7,668 bases of DNA, taken from assembly GCA_013042925.1 (NCBI GenBank), contig JABDPH010000252.1, positions 1 to 7,668 of the forward strand, read 5' to 3'. A model generated the notes under the pieces. The model was not told where the DNA came from. It searched no databases and worked only from the letters and a program-made list of their open reading frames with translations. How positions within the stretch are numbered: the stretch's first letter is position 1; every line of letters starts with the position of its first letter. The DNA comes from Eudoraea sp. (GTDB taxonomy: Bacteria; Bacteroidota; Bacteroidia; Flavobacteriales; Flavobacteriaceae). The translations under genes and the position numbers were made by a program. Positions 1 through 6,259 of the stretch are shown piece by piece.

Positions 1-997
1 GTACTGGTCCTGCGCCGGTGGTAAAGGAAATAGGCTGACAATTTGGTGCTGCTCCCAGGTCATTATAGGGTGTAATGCTGACAAAATATTGCGTATTACC
101 TTCAAAATCCGGGGGCTTAAAATTTGTCCCTGCACCAACATCAAAATTGTCCAGTATTTTAACGCCTCCAATGGACGTTTTCTCAATAGTCATGAGATAA
201 CCTGAGGCATTAAATTCTCTAATCCAGGTGATGTTTGTGGTCACGGAAACGAATTCACCTCCATCTACCGGATCTATTATTTCGGTGCAAATTGGCGGAT
301 TATTTCCCCTTGTTCTAAAAGTAACTTCAGCACAGGATGGAGATTCGCCAGCACTGTTATATGGTGTTATAGTAATATAAACACGTTGTGAAAATGGCAA
401 GTCGGCAGGAGGGTCATAAGTTGTCACATTTCCTACATCTAAATTACTAATAATATCACTTGCGCCTGTGCTTGTTCCTATATTCAGAATATATCCTGCA
501 GCTGCTGACTGGCCGGTCCAGCTAATGTTTGTATCCGGAGGCACTCCATAAGAACCTGCGATAGGACTAGACAGCGTAACACAGCCTGGAACAGAACTTG
601 CAAGCCCTGTTGTGAAACTTTCTTCCATACAGTTTTGTGCATCACCGTTATTATTATTGGGAATTACGGTGACATAATAGACTGTATTTGGCATCAGACT
701 TGTGGGGGGTGTATAGCTAAGATCGCTCCCCACTGATACTCCATTTAAGATATTTGTGCCTCCCGGATTCGTGCCAATAAAAAGAAAATATTGGGTGGCA
801 TTGGCTACTGCCTGCCATTGCAGTTGGGTATTTACGGAAACCCCGGTTTCACCATTGGATGGAGATGTCAACATAGTACAATCGGGAGGTTCCTGGGCGG
901 ATAAGCTGTAAACAAACCCTAAAAATACTCCAATCAACAGTATTTTTAGTGAGTGCTTTTTTATGCAAATTTTATATGGTACAACTTCAAGATCCAC
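1..997 (-). CDS. Secreted protein with repeated fibronectin type III-like modules (partial, C-terminus beyond left edge)
   Basis: The frame is open from an in-frame TAG near 1040 to the left edge, so only the N-terminal part is seen. GTG at 995-997 is the only conventional start codon in the frame and gives 332 residues here. A basic segment (IKKHSLK), a hydrophobic stretch and SLSA-Q around residues 31-35 form a Sec signal peptide. Three modules of about 98 residues follow (about 40-131, 139-230 and 237-328). Each has a central Trp, an 'xGTs.g' or equivalent strand turn, a 'Y.p' segment, a 'Y.vtI.PyN..G' strand and an 'FtTG'-type end, which is a fibronectin III-like pattern. Each module has two Cys exactly 83 residues apart. 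Such proteins in flavobacteria are usually large surface or secreted adhesin-like proteins, often with a type IX secretion C-terminal domain. That domain would lie outside the window, so this is inference. The start is uncertain: the signal peptide fits better from about 964-968, where no conventional in-frame codon exists. Confidence 0.8.
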   Translation of the reverse strand, partial: MDLEVVPYKICIKKHSLKILLIGVFLGFVYSLSAQEPPDCTMLTSPSNGETGVSVNTQLQWQAVANATQYFLFIGTNPGGTNILNGVSVGSDLSYTPPTSLMPNTVYYVTVIPNNNNGDAQNCMEESFTTGLASSVPGCVTLSSPIAGSYGVPPDTNISWTGQSAAAGYILNIGTSTGASDIISNLDVGNVTTYDPPADLPFSQRVYITITPYNSAGESPSCAEVTFRTRGNNPPICTEIIDPVDGGEFVSVTTNITWIREFNASGYLMTIEKTSIGGVKILDNFDVGAGTNFKPPDFEGNTQYFVSITPYNDLGAAPNCQPISFTTGAGPV

Positions 998-1000
998 CTT

Positions 1001-1008
1001 TAAAGATA
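1001..1008 (-). promoter_or_regulatory. Possible -7 box upstream of the repeat protein gene
   Basis: On the minus strand 1008-1001 reads TATCTTTA, close to the Bacteroidota -7 consensus TAnnTTTG. I see no TTTG-type -33 element at the usual distance, so support is weak. If it is real, transcription would start at about 995-1000. That is too close to the GTG at 997 for a leader and would favour a start nearer 964-968. The rest of the 998-1129 spacer is AT-rich, and I see no convincing terminator for the oxidoreductase gene in it. Confidence 0.2.
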
Positions 1009-1129
1009 GTAGAATTATTACATATGCCCTATTATCCTAAGTATGTCTCACAAAATGAACATAACTTTCAGGCTTTGATTTTAATAATAGTATCTTTCAA
1101 TAACTATTTATTAGGTCAAAACCGGTCAC

Positions 1130-2461
1130 TTAAAATTTTCTATATTTCATGTGTCGCATCTTATTAGCGGCATTGTTTCCACTAAATTTTTCTCTTTCAG
1201 GATCCCACTGAAGTGTTTCACCAAGGCTATAAGCAATATTTGCAATATTACAAACGCTTGCAGAGCGATGACCTGTTTCTACATCGCAAATAGGTTGGGT
1301 TCTATTTTTAATAGCATCCATCCAATCCTGATAATGATCTTGTTTTACTTTGTACAAACGTGTATCCGTATCTTTTAATTCCACGTTTAGAATACCTGCA
1401 GGATCCGTTTCAAGAAAACTACGACTCACATCCATTTTGCCTTCGGTACCATAAAAGCGAACGCCCCATCCTCGTTCAAAATCTTCATGAACGACTTCTA
1501 TTCCGTTGGCGTAATACATCTTTAAACCACGTACGGCATTTTTGTCGGCTGGTGGTACAAATTTCACAGGTCCGGTTCTGTCCATTCCCAGGGCCCATTG
1601 AACGATATCAAACATATGTGCACCCCAGTCGCATAAAATACCGCCACCAACTTCCTGATAATAACGCCAGTCTGGCCAGAAATCAACGTCATTATTTGAA
1701 GGTGCTAAGCGGTGATTATAGGCCAAAAGGGGGGCCGGACCACACCAATTATTCCAATTAACTTCTTTCGGCATAGGCTCTGCAGCCAAATCATAAGGCC
1801 TTGCAGGATCTCCTACGTTAACCAAAATTTTCTGAATATCTCCCAAATAACCATTTCGAACCAGTTCGCAAGCTTTCCTAAAATTATCCCATGAACGCTG
1901 CATGCTTCCGGTCTGCACTATTTTACCGGTTTTTTTTGCCCATTTCACCATGTCCTTACCTTCTTTTAAGGTATGCGTCAATGGTTTCTCACAAAAAACA
2001 TCTTTTCCGGCTTTCATTGCATCAATAGATTGTCGGGCATGCCAATGATCAGGAGTTACAATTACCACGGCATCAATGTCGTCCTGATCAAGCAGTTCTT
2101 TATATTCCAGAAAAGTCCTTACCCCATTATAATTTGATTGGTTCCGATGTTCTGCATAGACATTTTCCACATGATCCTTAAACCATGTATTTTTAGTAGT
2201 CCATACATCACAACCGGCTACAATCTGCGCATTTGTATTCTCAACAAATCGTGACGCAAGTCCCCTACTCTGCTTGCCGAGGCCAATAAAACCCATATTA
2301 ACCTTATCACTAGGAGCAACAAAACCTTTTCCCAAAACATGGCGTGGTATTATTGAAATCGCTCCCAAAGTAAAGGCGGAATTTCTAATAAATTTTCTTC
2401 GTGTGAGATTTGATTTATTGTTTTCCTGTTCAACTTTAGAATTTGGTTTTTTGCCTTTCAT
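1130..2461 (-). CDS. Tat-signal Gfo/Idh/MocA-family NAD(P)-dependent oxidoreductase
   Basis: The 443-residue protein has a twin-arginine signal: a polar N-terminus, T-R21-R22-K-F-I-R, then a weakly hydrophobic segment at about 27-39. This suggests folded export across the inner membrane. A Rossmann domain starts at about 53 with the dinucleotide motif GFIGLG (57-62). It continues through V-I-V-T-P-D-H-W-H (133-141) to the family's E-K-P motif (158-160), whose Lys is normally catalytic. The C-terminal alpha/beta domain includes GGG (272-274) and the conserved D278-x-G-x-H282-x-x-D pattern. The family oxidises or reduces sugars and cyclitols, or isomerises glycosides by transient redox. The substrate cannot be read from the sequence. 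The EKP motif argues against GH109-type glycosidases, which have a similar length and Tat signal but normally lack it. The gene lies 135 nt downstream of the DUF5916 gene on the same strand, and joint transcription is possible but not shown. Start is ATG, with an A/T-rich upstream region and no Shine-Dalgarno sequence. Confidence 0.93.
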   Translation of the reverse strand: MKGKKPNSKVEQENNKSNLTRRKFIRNSAFTLGAISIIPRHVLGKGFVAPSDKVNMGFIGLGKQSRGLASRFVENTNAQIVAGCDVWTTKNTWFKDHVENVYAEHRNQSNYNGVRTFLEYKELLDQDDIDAVVIVTPDHWHARQSIDAMKAGKDVFCEKPLTHTLKEGKDMVKWAKKTGKIVQTGSMQRSWDNFRKACELVRNGYLGDIQKILVNVGDPARPYDLAAEPMPKEVNWNNWCGPAPLLAYNHRLAPSNNDVDFWPDWRYYQEVGGGILCDWGAHMFDIVQWALGMDRTGPVKFVPPADKNAVRGLKMYYANGIEVVHEDFERGWGVRFYGTEGKMDVSRSFLETDPAGILNVELKDTDTRLYKVKQDHYQDWMDAIKNRTQPICDVETGHRSASVCNIANIAYSLGETLQWDPEREKFSGNNAANKMRHMKYRKF

Positions 2462-2530
2462 GTCAGGTAATTTTGTTATTAATAAAACGATTGGAATTAG
2501 CTATTAAATTACGAGAAAAAATTAAATTAT

Positions 2531-2567
2531 TGATTATAAAACTGAATAATTCAGTCCTAATTAATCA
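2531..2567 (-). terminator. AT-rich stem-loop after the DUF5916 gene, possible weak terminator or operator
   Basis: The core is a perfect inverted repeat ACTGAA-TAA-TTCAGT at 2541-2555. It is flanked by further 6-bp arms, TGATTA (2531-2536) and TAATCA (2562-2567). On the minus strand the core is followed by TTTATAAT, and the hairpin starts about 30 nt after the DUF5916 stop codon. This suits a weak intrinsic terminator. The low GC content and interrupted T-run make it less convincing than the one at 4932-4956. A palindromic operator for the downstream oxidoreductase gene is the alternative. Confidence 0.35.
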
Positions 2568-2596
2568 TAGATTTAAAATCATATCAGACTTAAGCG

Positions 2597-4765
2597 TTAT
2601 TTGTTAAACCAGTAAGTTAATTTTAATGTAATTGACCATATCCTGCCCTCCAAAGGTGCCAATAATTCATTGTTGGTATATACAAGAAATAGATCTGAAG
2701 CCGGCTTATAACGCCATTGAAGCCGTGAGTTTAGGTTGAAGTTTTTTGATTGCTCATTATATTGAAATAAGTTGGCAAAGAATAATTTATTGGTGAAAGT
2801 AATATCTATTTCCGATCCTATTAACCAGAATTCTGTAGTGTTCCATGGTTCGGGCAATTTTATATTATTGTAATTGATATTGGAACTTAGGCTTACATAT
2901 GGCTGAAAGCGATAGCCTAGTTCAGTAGTTAAACTTAAGAGGGTTCCATCTTCATAATACCCGCCATATCTTCCACCTGCAGCATATGTAAACATACTTT
3001 GTGGCCTGGACTTGTATTCAAAGCTGAAGGCATTCCATCGATGTTTAGTTCCTGTGGCCAGGGAATCTTTGCCTGTCCCTGTAGGGTCAAAAGGCGCCAG
3101 TAATTTAACATACTCATTTATTCCCTCCAGACTTATACTACTCCTATTGCGAAAGTTAATTTGGTATTGTAGTATATTCTGATGATCCGTTTCCTTCATT
3201 TTCTCATCAAAATAATAATTCAATTTTCCAACAGGCCCATGACTTACTACCGGCCCTTCATCAGGGAACCATAAATGACCCAAAAAGGTGCTGAAATTAA
3301 AATATCCCTTTCTGGGTACAAAGCCAACTTCGGCGGTATACGTACTATCCACATATTCTTCTTTAATACCCCAATTCCACCTTCTACTCTTGTATTCAAT
3401 GTTGGCAGCTTGTGTAATGCCATTTCCTTGCTTATCAGGTGTAAAAGATTTGATTAAAAAGGCTTTACCATTCCACAAGTTATCTGGCGAAGCCAAATTA
3501 TATTCCAGTCCTAAATTGCGGTTGAACTTTGGATAAATTGTCCGTAGCGAGTCGCTATCCTGTGGATAATTAGTTGATTGCTTATTTACAAAAAGTAGCC
3601 CTATGGTAGATCTGCTAAACACTTGTCGCTGTAAGCTAAAGACACCAAAATTTTGACTTGGCAGTCCTGTTGCTTCGTCTTTTGCCGTTTGAATATCCAT
3701 GACTCCTAAACGCCATTTTTCACCAAGGTTTCCGCTGAGCCTTAGACCACCGTTAATTGGAATACCCAGTCCAATTCGTCTTGAAAAGAAGGGCCTGATA
3801 GTCTCGTAACCGAAGTTGGCAAACAGATCGGCATTTTCAAGGAAAAATTGTCTTCTTTCCGGAAAGAAAAGTTCAAATCTATCCAGATTTGTAATCTGTC
3901 TGTCTACTTCTACCTGAGAAAAGTCGGGATTTATCGTCAGGTCAAGGTTTAATGAGGAGGACAGACTTATTTTAACATCACCACCTACCTTGGTCTCGTA
4001 GTCTGTATTTTCTTCTAAATCATAAGTGGTTTGACCCAAAACATATGGAATTAGAGAAAAATTAAACCGGGGTGTTGGAGGAGGTTCATCCCAAACCAAA
4101 ACTCCGGTATATGCAAGTGATGCAGTGGGAAACTGCCTGGGTATTGGTGTCCAACTCGATTTCTCACTTGTTGCTAAATGTAACCTGCTAAAATTAATCC
4201 CCCATTCTTTAACTCCATCTTCATATCTAATGGACTTAAACGGAAGAGCCATTTCAAATACCCATTTTTCATTATCCCTGGTTACTGCCGATATCCATTT
4301 ACTATCCCAATTAAGATCAACGCTACCGCCGGCAAACATAGTTCCATCCCATTGGGCGCCTGCCGCATTCGAACCAAATGAAAACCCGGTAGTCTGATTA
4401 TTAAAAGGATCCAGGAACAGTAAGAAATTATCATTCTTATTAAAAGAAAAATCACGTCTCAGCGACTCTACAAAATAACGTCCGGGGACACTGTTATAAA
4501 AAGTTGCTATTAAATAGATATTGGTGTCATCATAGGTCATTCGAATTTCGGATTTATCGGTGGCCTTGTCAATATCCATAGGCGTTACCATGAAAAAGTC
4601 ATTGGCTACATCAGTTCCTTCCCAGGCTTCATCATCGGCGATGCCATCTATTTTTACAGGTAAATTTGTTTTTCGGATGTTTATACGAAAAGCTTCGTTC
4701 TTTTTTTGGGCATTGAGTTGTAGTAGTAATGTAAAGAAAACTAATGTAAAGGATAACTTTTTCAT
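2597..4765 (-). CDS. DUF5916 outer-membrane protein with N-terminal CBM9-like domain
   Basis: ATG at 4763-4765 gives 722 residues. The frame extends to a TTG at 4786, but starting at the ATG puts MKKLSF directly before the hydrophobic core of a classic Sec signal peptide (residues 1-19, LNA-Q cleavage). Residues about 31-200 resemble the family 9-like carbohydrate-binding beta-sandwich: K-I-D-G-x-x-D-x-x-A-W, then a Y-D-x-x-x-I-Y-L strand, an F-L-D-P-F segment, W-x-F-E-M-A-L-P-F and W-G-I-N-F-S-R. A DUF5916 hallmark follows at about 279-315, with N-P-D-F-S-Q-V-E-V-D, then F-F-P-E-R-R and F-F-L-E-N. The rest is rich in alternating aromatic/polar strands and ends in L-K-L-T-Y-W-F-N-K, consistent with an outer-membrane beta-barrel. 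The molecular function of DUF5916 is not established. The CBM9-like domain suggests binding of carbohydrate or another extracellular ligand, which is inference. No SusC/SusD pair or glycoside hydrolase is present in the window. Confidence 0.92.
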   Translation of the reverse strand: MKKLSFTLVFFTLLLQLNAQKKNEAFRINIRKTNLPVKIDGIADDEAWEGTDVANDFFMVTPMDIDKATDKSEIRMTYDDTNIYLIATFYNSVPGRYFVESLRRDFSFNKNDNFLLFLDPFNNQTTGFSFGSNAAGAQWDGTMFAGGSVDLNWDSKWISAVTRDNEKWVFEMALPFKSIRYEDGVKEWGINFSRLHLATSEKSSWTPIPRQFPTASLAYTGVLVWDEPPPTPRFNFSLIPYVLGQTTYDLEENTDYETKVGGDVKISLSSSLNLDLTINPDFSQVEVDRQITNLDRFELFFPERRQFFLENADLFANFGYETIRPFFSRRIGLGIPINGGLRLSGNLGEKWRLGVMDIQTAKDEATGLPSQNFGVFSLQRQVFSRSTIGLLFVNKQSTNYPQDSDSLRTIYPKFNRNLGLEYNLASPDNLWNGKAFLIKSFTPDKQGNGITQAANIEYKSRRWNWGIKEEYVDSTYTAEVGFVPRKGYFNFSTFLGHLWFPDEGPVVSHGPVGKLNYYFDEKMKETDHQNILQYQINFRNRSSISLEGINEYVKLLAPFDPTGTGKDSLATGTKHRWNAFSFEYKSRPQSMFTYAAGGRYGGYYEDGTLLSLTTELGYRFQPYVSLSSNINYNNIKLPEPWNTTEFWLIGSEIDITFTNKLFFANLFQYNEQSKNFNLNSRLQWRYKPASDLFLVYTNNELLAPLEGRIWSITLKLTYWFNK

Positions 4766-4783
4766 ATTACTTATCTTAGGAAT

Positions 4784-4847
4784 CAACCCGAATTCTCAAT
4801 TACCTGCTCAACGACCAATGGATTAAAAGTTATATGAATCCGGGTTG
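4784..4847. repeat. 12-bp inverted repeat upstream of the DUF5916 gene
   Basis: The left arm CAACCCGAATTC (4784-4795) and the right arm GAATCCGGGTTG (4836-4847) are reverse complements at 11 of 12 positions, separated by 40 nt. The arms are much more GC-rich than the spacer around them. They lie about 20-80 nt upstream of the DUF5916 start codon, and the right arm falls inside the spacer of the candidate promoter. This position suits a two-site operator. An RNA leader hairpin would need transcription to start further upstream. Confidence 0.4.
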
Positions 4848-4851
4848 TCAA
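4825..4851 (-). promoter_or_regulatory. Candidate Bacteroidota-type promoter for the DUF5916 gene
   Basis: On the minus strand a TTG (4851-4849) is followed after 16 nt by TAACTTTT (4832-4825), which matches TAnnTTT of the -7 consensus TAnnTTTG. The spacing is slightly shorter than usual. Transcription would begin about 50-55 nt before the ATG at 4765. The elements are degenerate and the region is AT-rich, so chance occurrence is possible. Confidence 0.3.
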
Positions 4852-4931
4852 GCGCAACGATTTTAAAGCAAGGATAAAGTACATTAAAAATCACAAAAGA
4901 ACCAGTAATTCACGTGGTTTTAGAGACAACT

Positions 4932-4956
4932 AAAAAGCCCCGATATACGGGGCCTT
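4932..4956 (-). terminator. Intrinsic terminator of the sigma factor/membrane protein operon
   Basis: On the minus strand a GCCCCG-TATAT-CGGGGC hairpin (arms 4953-4948 and 4942-4937) can be extended by a G.T and two A-T pairs and is followed directly by TTTTT (4936-4932). It begins about 24 nt after the stop codon at 4980. A GC-rich stem followed by a U-tract in otherwise AT-rich DNA is a standard Rho-independent terminator. The plus-strand side lacks a T-run, so it acts in the minus direction. It separates this operon from the DUF5916 gene. Confidence 0.88.
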
Positions 4957-4979
4957 ATAAATATTTGACTATTATTATT

Positions 4980-5576
4980 TTAAGCTTCCAATTCCTTAAG
5001 AATATTTTCTGCAGAATTGGTAATGTTCTTGTAGCATTTATAACCCCATCTTGAAAAGAAAAACAAGAAGATTGCCATTATTGGAAGATAAATCAACCAA
5101 ATCTTACTTTGCAAAAAGAGATCCTTGTTTTTCATGATTTTACTAAATACGGGCAGGCAAGTAAACATTAATACAAAGCTTAAATATATTCCAACCCTTT
5201 GCATTAGCAATAACTGTTTTTTTGCTTTTGTATAGCCTACAATAGTTTCCTTAAAACTATTTTTCACAATATTCATTCGTTTCATTTTTCTTAATAATCC
5301 CAAAGTAGCTACAGGTAATAGTATTAAAAATGCTATGGTGAATATACCACAAGTAAAAAGATACCAGGTGTCTAATTTATTTATGTTGACCAAAAAATAA
5401 ATGGCCGCCAGGAAACATATTACTGCTCCTATTGTTTCATAAAATGTAATCTTATCAAACTTATTGCTATACCTGTCTTGAGTCATTTTCATAATTAGTT
5501 CATTGGTTAATTTTTTTTGCTGCTCTAACTGATCACTCATTTCTGACCAAATAGTCTGGATTTCTTCTAAGTCCAT
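4980..5576 (-). CDS. Four-helix membrane protein paired with the ECF sigma factor (possible sigma regulator)
   Basis: The 198-residue protein starts with a charged amphipathic segment (about 1-43, rich in Glu, Gln and Lys, with coiled-coil character around 13-33). Four likely transmembrane segments follow at about 45-64, 70-95, 127-147 and 159-176, with basic loops at 96-101 and 117-121 and a short C-terminal tail. There is no signal peptide. The start codon lies 3 nt after the sigma factor stop codon and the terminator follows, so the two genes almost certainly form one transcript. I recognise this layout from flavobacterial genomes as an uncharacterised membrane protein downstream of an ECF sigma factor. 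The context suggests it binds or restrains the sigma factor at the membrane, but this is inference. It has no histidine at all, so the zinc-binding HxxxCxxC anti-sigma motif is absent, and no other enzymatic or binding motif is apparent. Confidence 0.88.
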   Translation of the reverse strand: MDLEEIQTIWSEMSDQLEQQKKLTNELIMKMTQDRYSNKFDKITFYETIGAVICFLAAIYFLVNINKLDTWYLFTCGIFTIAFLILLPVATLGLLRKMKRMNIVKNSFKETIVGYTKAKKQLLLMQRVGIYLSFVLMFTCLPVFSKIMKNKDLFLQSKIWLIYLPIMAIFLFFFSRWGYKCYKNITNSAENILKELEA

Positions 5577-5579
5577 AAC

Positions 5580-6068
5580 TTAATTTTTTAATATTCGTGA
5601 TTTTAATTTTTGTTTAATCCTGGAGATTCGGGTTCCGACATTAGTTTCGCTCAGTCCTGTGATTTCTGAAATTTCCTGGTACTTTTTACCTTCTAGTAAG
5701 AGGAGTATTAAACCTTTTTCAAGTATGTTCAATTGATGAATATGCTGATATACAATTTTCAAGCGGTTTTCAAATTCAGTATCGTAATTTTCTGTTTGTT
5801 TGAGAACAACCTGATCTATGCCTGTAGTATTGGAATGTTTTTTGCGTTTGTTCAATTGATTAATGGCCGTATTGAGAGCAACACGGTACATCCAGGTACT
5901 AATTTTAGACTCATTTCGAAAGGAATCAAAGGACTTCCACAACTGATAAACAATCTCCTGGTATAAATCTTTTTGATCCTGTTCGTTTTGTGTATAGATA
6001 GTCGTGATTTTAAAAATCACCCCTTCATTTTCCTTGATTATCCTGGTAAAAGATTCTTCTTTACCCAT
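5580..6068 (-). CDS. ECF-type RNA polymerase sigma factor (sigma-70 family)
   Basis: The 162-residue length is typical of ECF sigma factors, which keep only the sigma2 and sigma4 regions. Sigma2 spans about 10-75. It includes the core-binding segment D-x-x-D-L-Y-Q-E-I (31-39), then W44-x-x-F, and the -10 recognition/melting segment F-R-x-E-S-x-x-S-T-W-M-Y-R-V-A-x-N (50-66). A short linker leads to sigma4 (about 103-157), whose helix-turn-helix runs Y-Q-E-I-S-E-I-T-G-L-S-E-T-N-V-G-T-R (130-147) and should read the -35 element. The protein redirects RNA polymerase to its own promoters in the cytoplasm. Its stimulus and targets are unknown. It starts at ATG 6066-6068 and is followed after 3 nt by a membrane protein gene that probably controls it. 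No FecR-like anti-sigma or TonB receptor gene is adjacent, which argues against the common iron or glycan uptake arrangement. Confidence 0.95.
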   Translation of the reverse strand: MGKEESFTRIIKENEGVIFKITTIYTQNEQDQKDLYQEIVYQLWKSFDSFRNESKISTWMYRVALNTAINQLNKRKKHSNTTGIDQVVLKQTENYDTEFENRLKIVYQHIHQLNILEKGLILLLLEGKKYQEISEITGLSETNVGTRISRIKQKLKSRILKN

Positions 6069-6141
6069 ATTTTAAATCTTCTGAATAATTAGTAGGCTTA
6101 TAACCAAATAAATCACACTTTCTTTAAAAATTTATTGAGAA

Positions 6142-6172
6142 GTAAACTACCTATATATAGTCAAGTATCAAA
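6142..6172 (-). promoter_or_regulatory. Candidate promoter of the sigma factor operon
   Basis: On the minus strand TTTG (6172-6169) is followed after 19 nt by TAGTTTAC (6149-6142). The spacing is that of Bacteroidota housekeeping promoters (TTTG at -33, TAnnTTTG at -7), but the -7 element matches only partly. Transcription would start about 65-70 nt before the sigma factor ATG. The rest of the 6069-6259 spacer is AT-rich, and I see no convincing terminator for the upstream amidohydrolase gene in it. Confidence 0.35.
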
Positions 6173-6259
6173 AATACATGCACTGCTAACCCAAAAAGAA
6201 GCCATTAATACTACCTACTAAACGGTGAATACAATTAAATAATAAGACTACTAAATCGC

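Noticed and set aside
1113..1129. GGTCA-AAACC-GGTCA direct repeat just after the oxidoreductase stop codon, considered as terminator or operator
   Set aside because: It forms no usable hairpin followed by a T-run, and a 5-bp repeat is too short to distinguish from chance.
949..1167. Plus-strand 72-codon ORF partly in the spacer between the repeat protein and oxidoreductase genes
   Set aside because: It overlaps the starts and ends of two well-supported minus-strand genes, has no recognisable domain, and has no promoter or family support; it looks like a chance ORF in AT-rich DNA.
1360..1761. Plus-strand 133-codon ORF
   Set aside because: It lies wholly inside the oxidoreductase gene on the opposite strand, and its composition is that of an antisense shadow.
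1130..2461. Annotation of the Tat-signal oxidoreductase as a GH109 N-acetylgalactosaminidase
   Set aside because: The length and signal fit, but the EKP motif typical of oxidoreductases in this superfamily is intact, whereas GH109 enzymes normally lack it.
4766..4786. Seven-residue N-terminal extension of the DUF5916 protein from a TTG
   Set aside because: ATG at 4765 gives a standard signal peptide starting MKKLSF; the extension adds non-signal residues from a weaker start codon.
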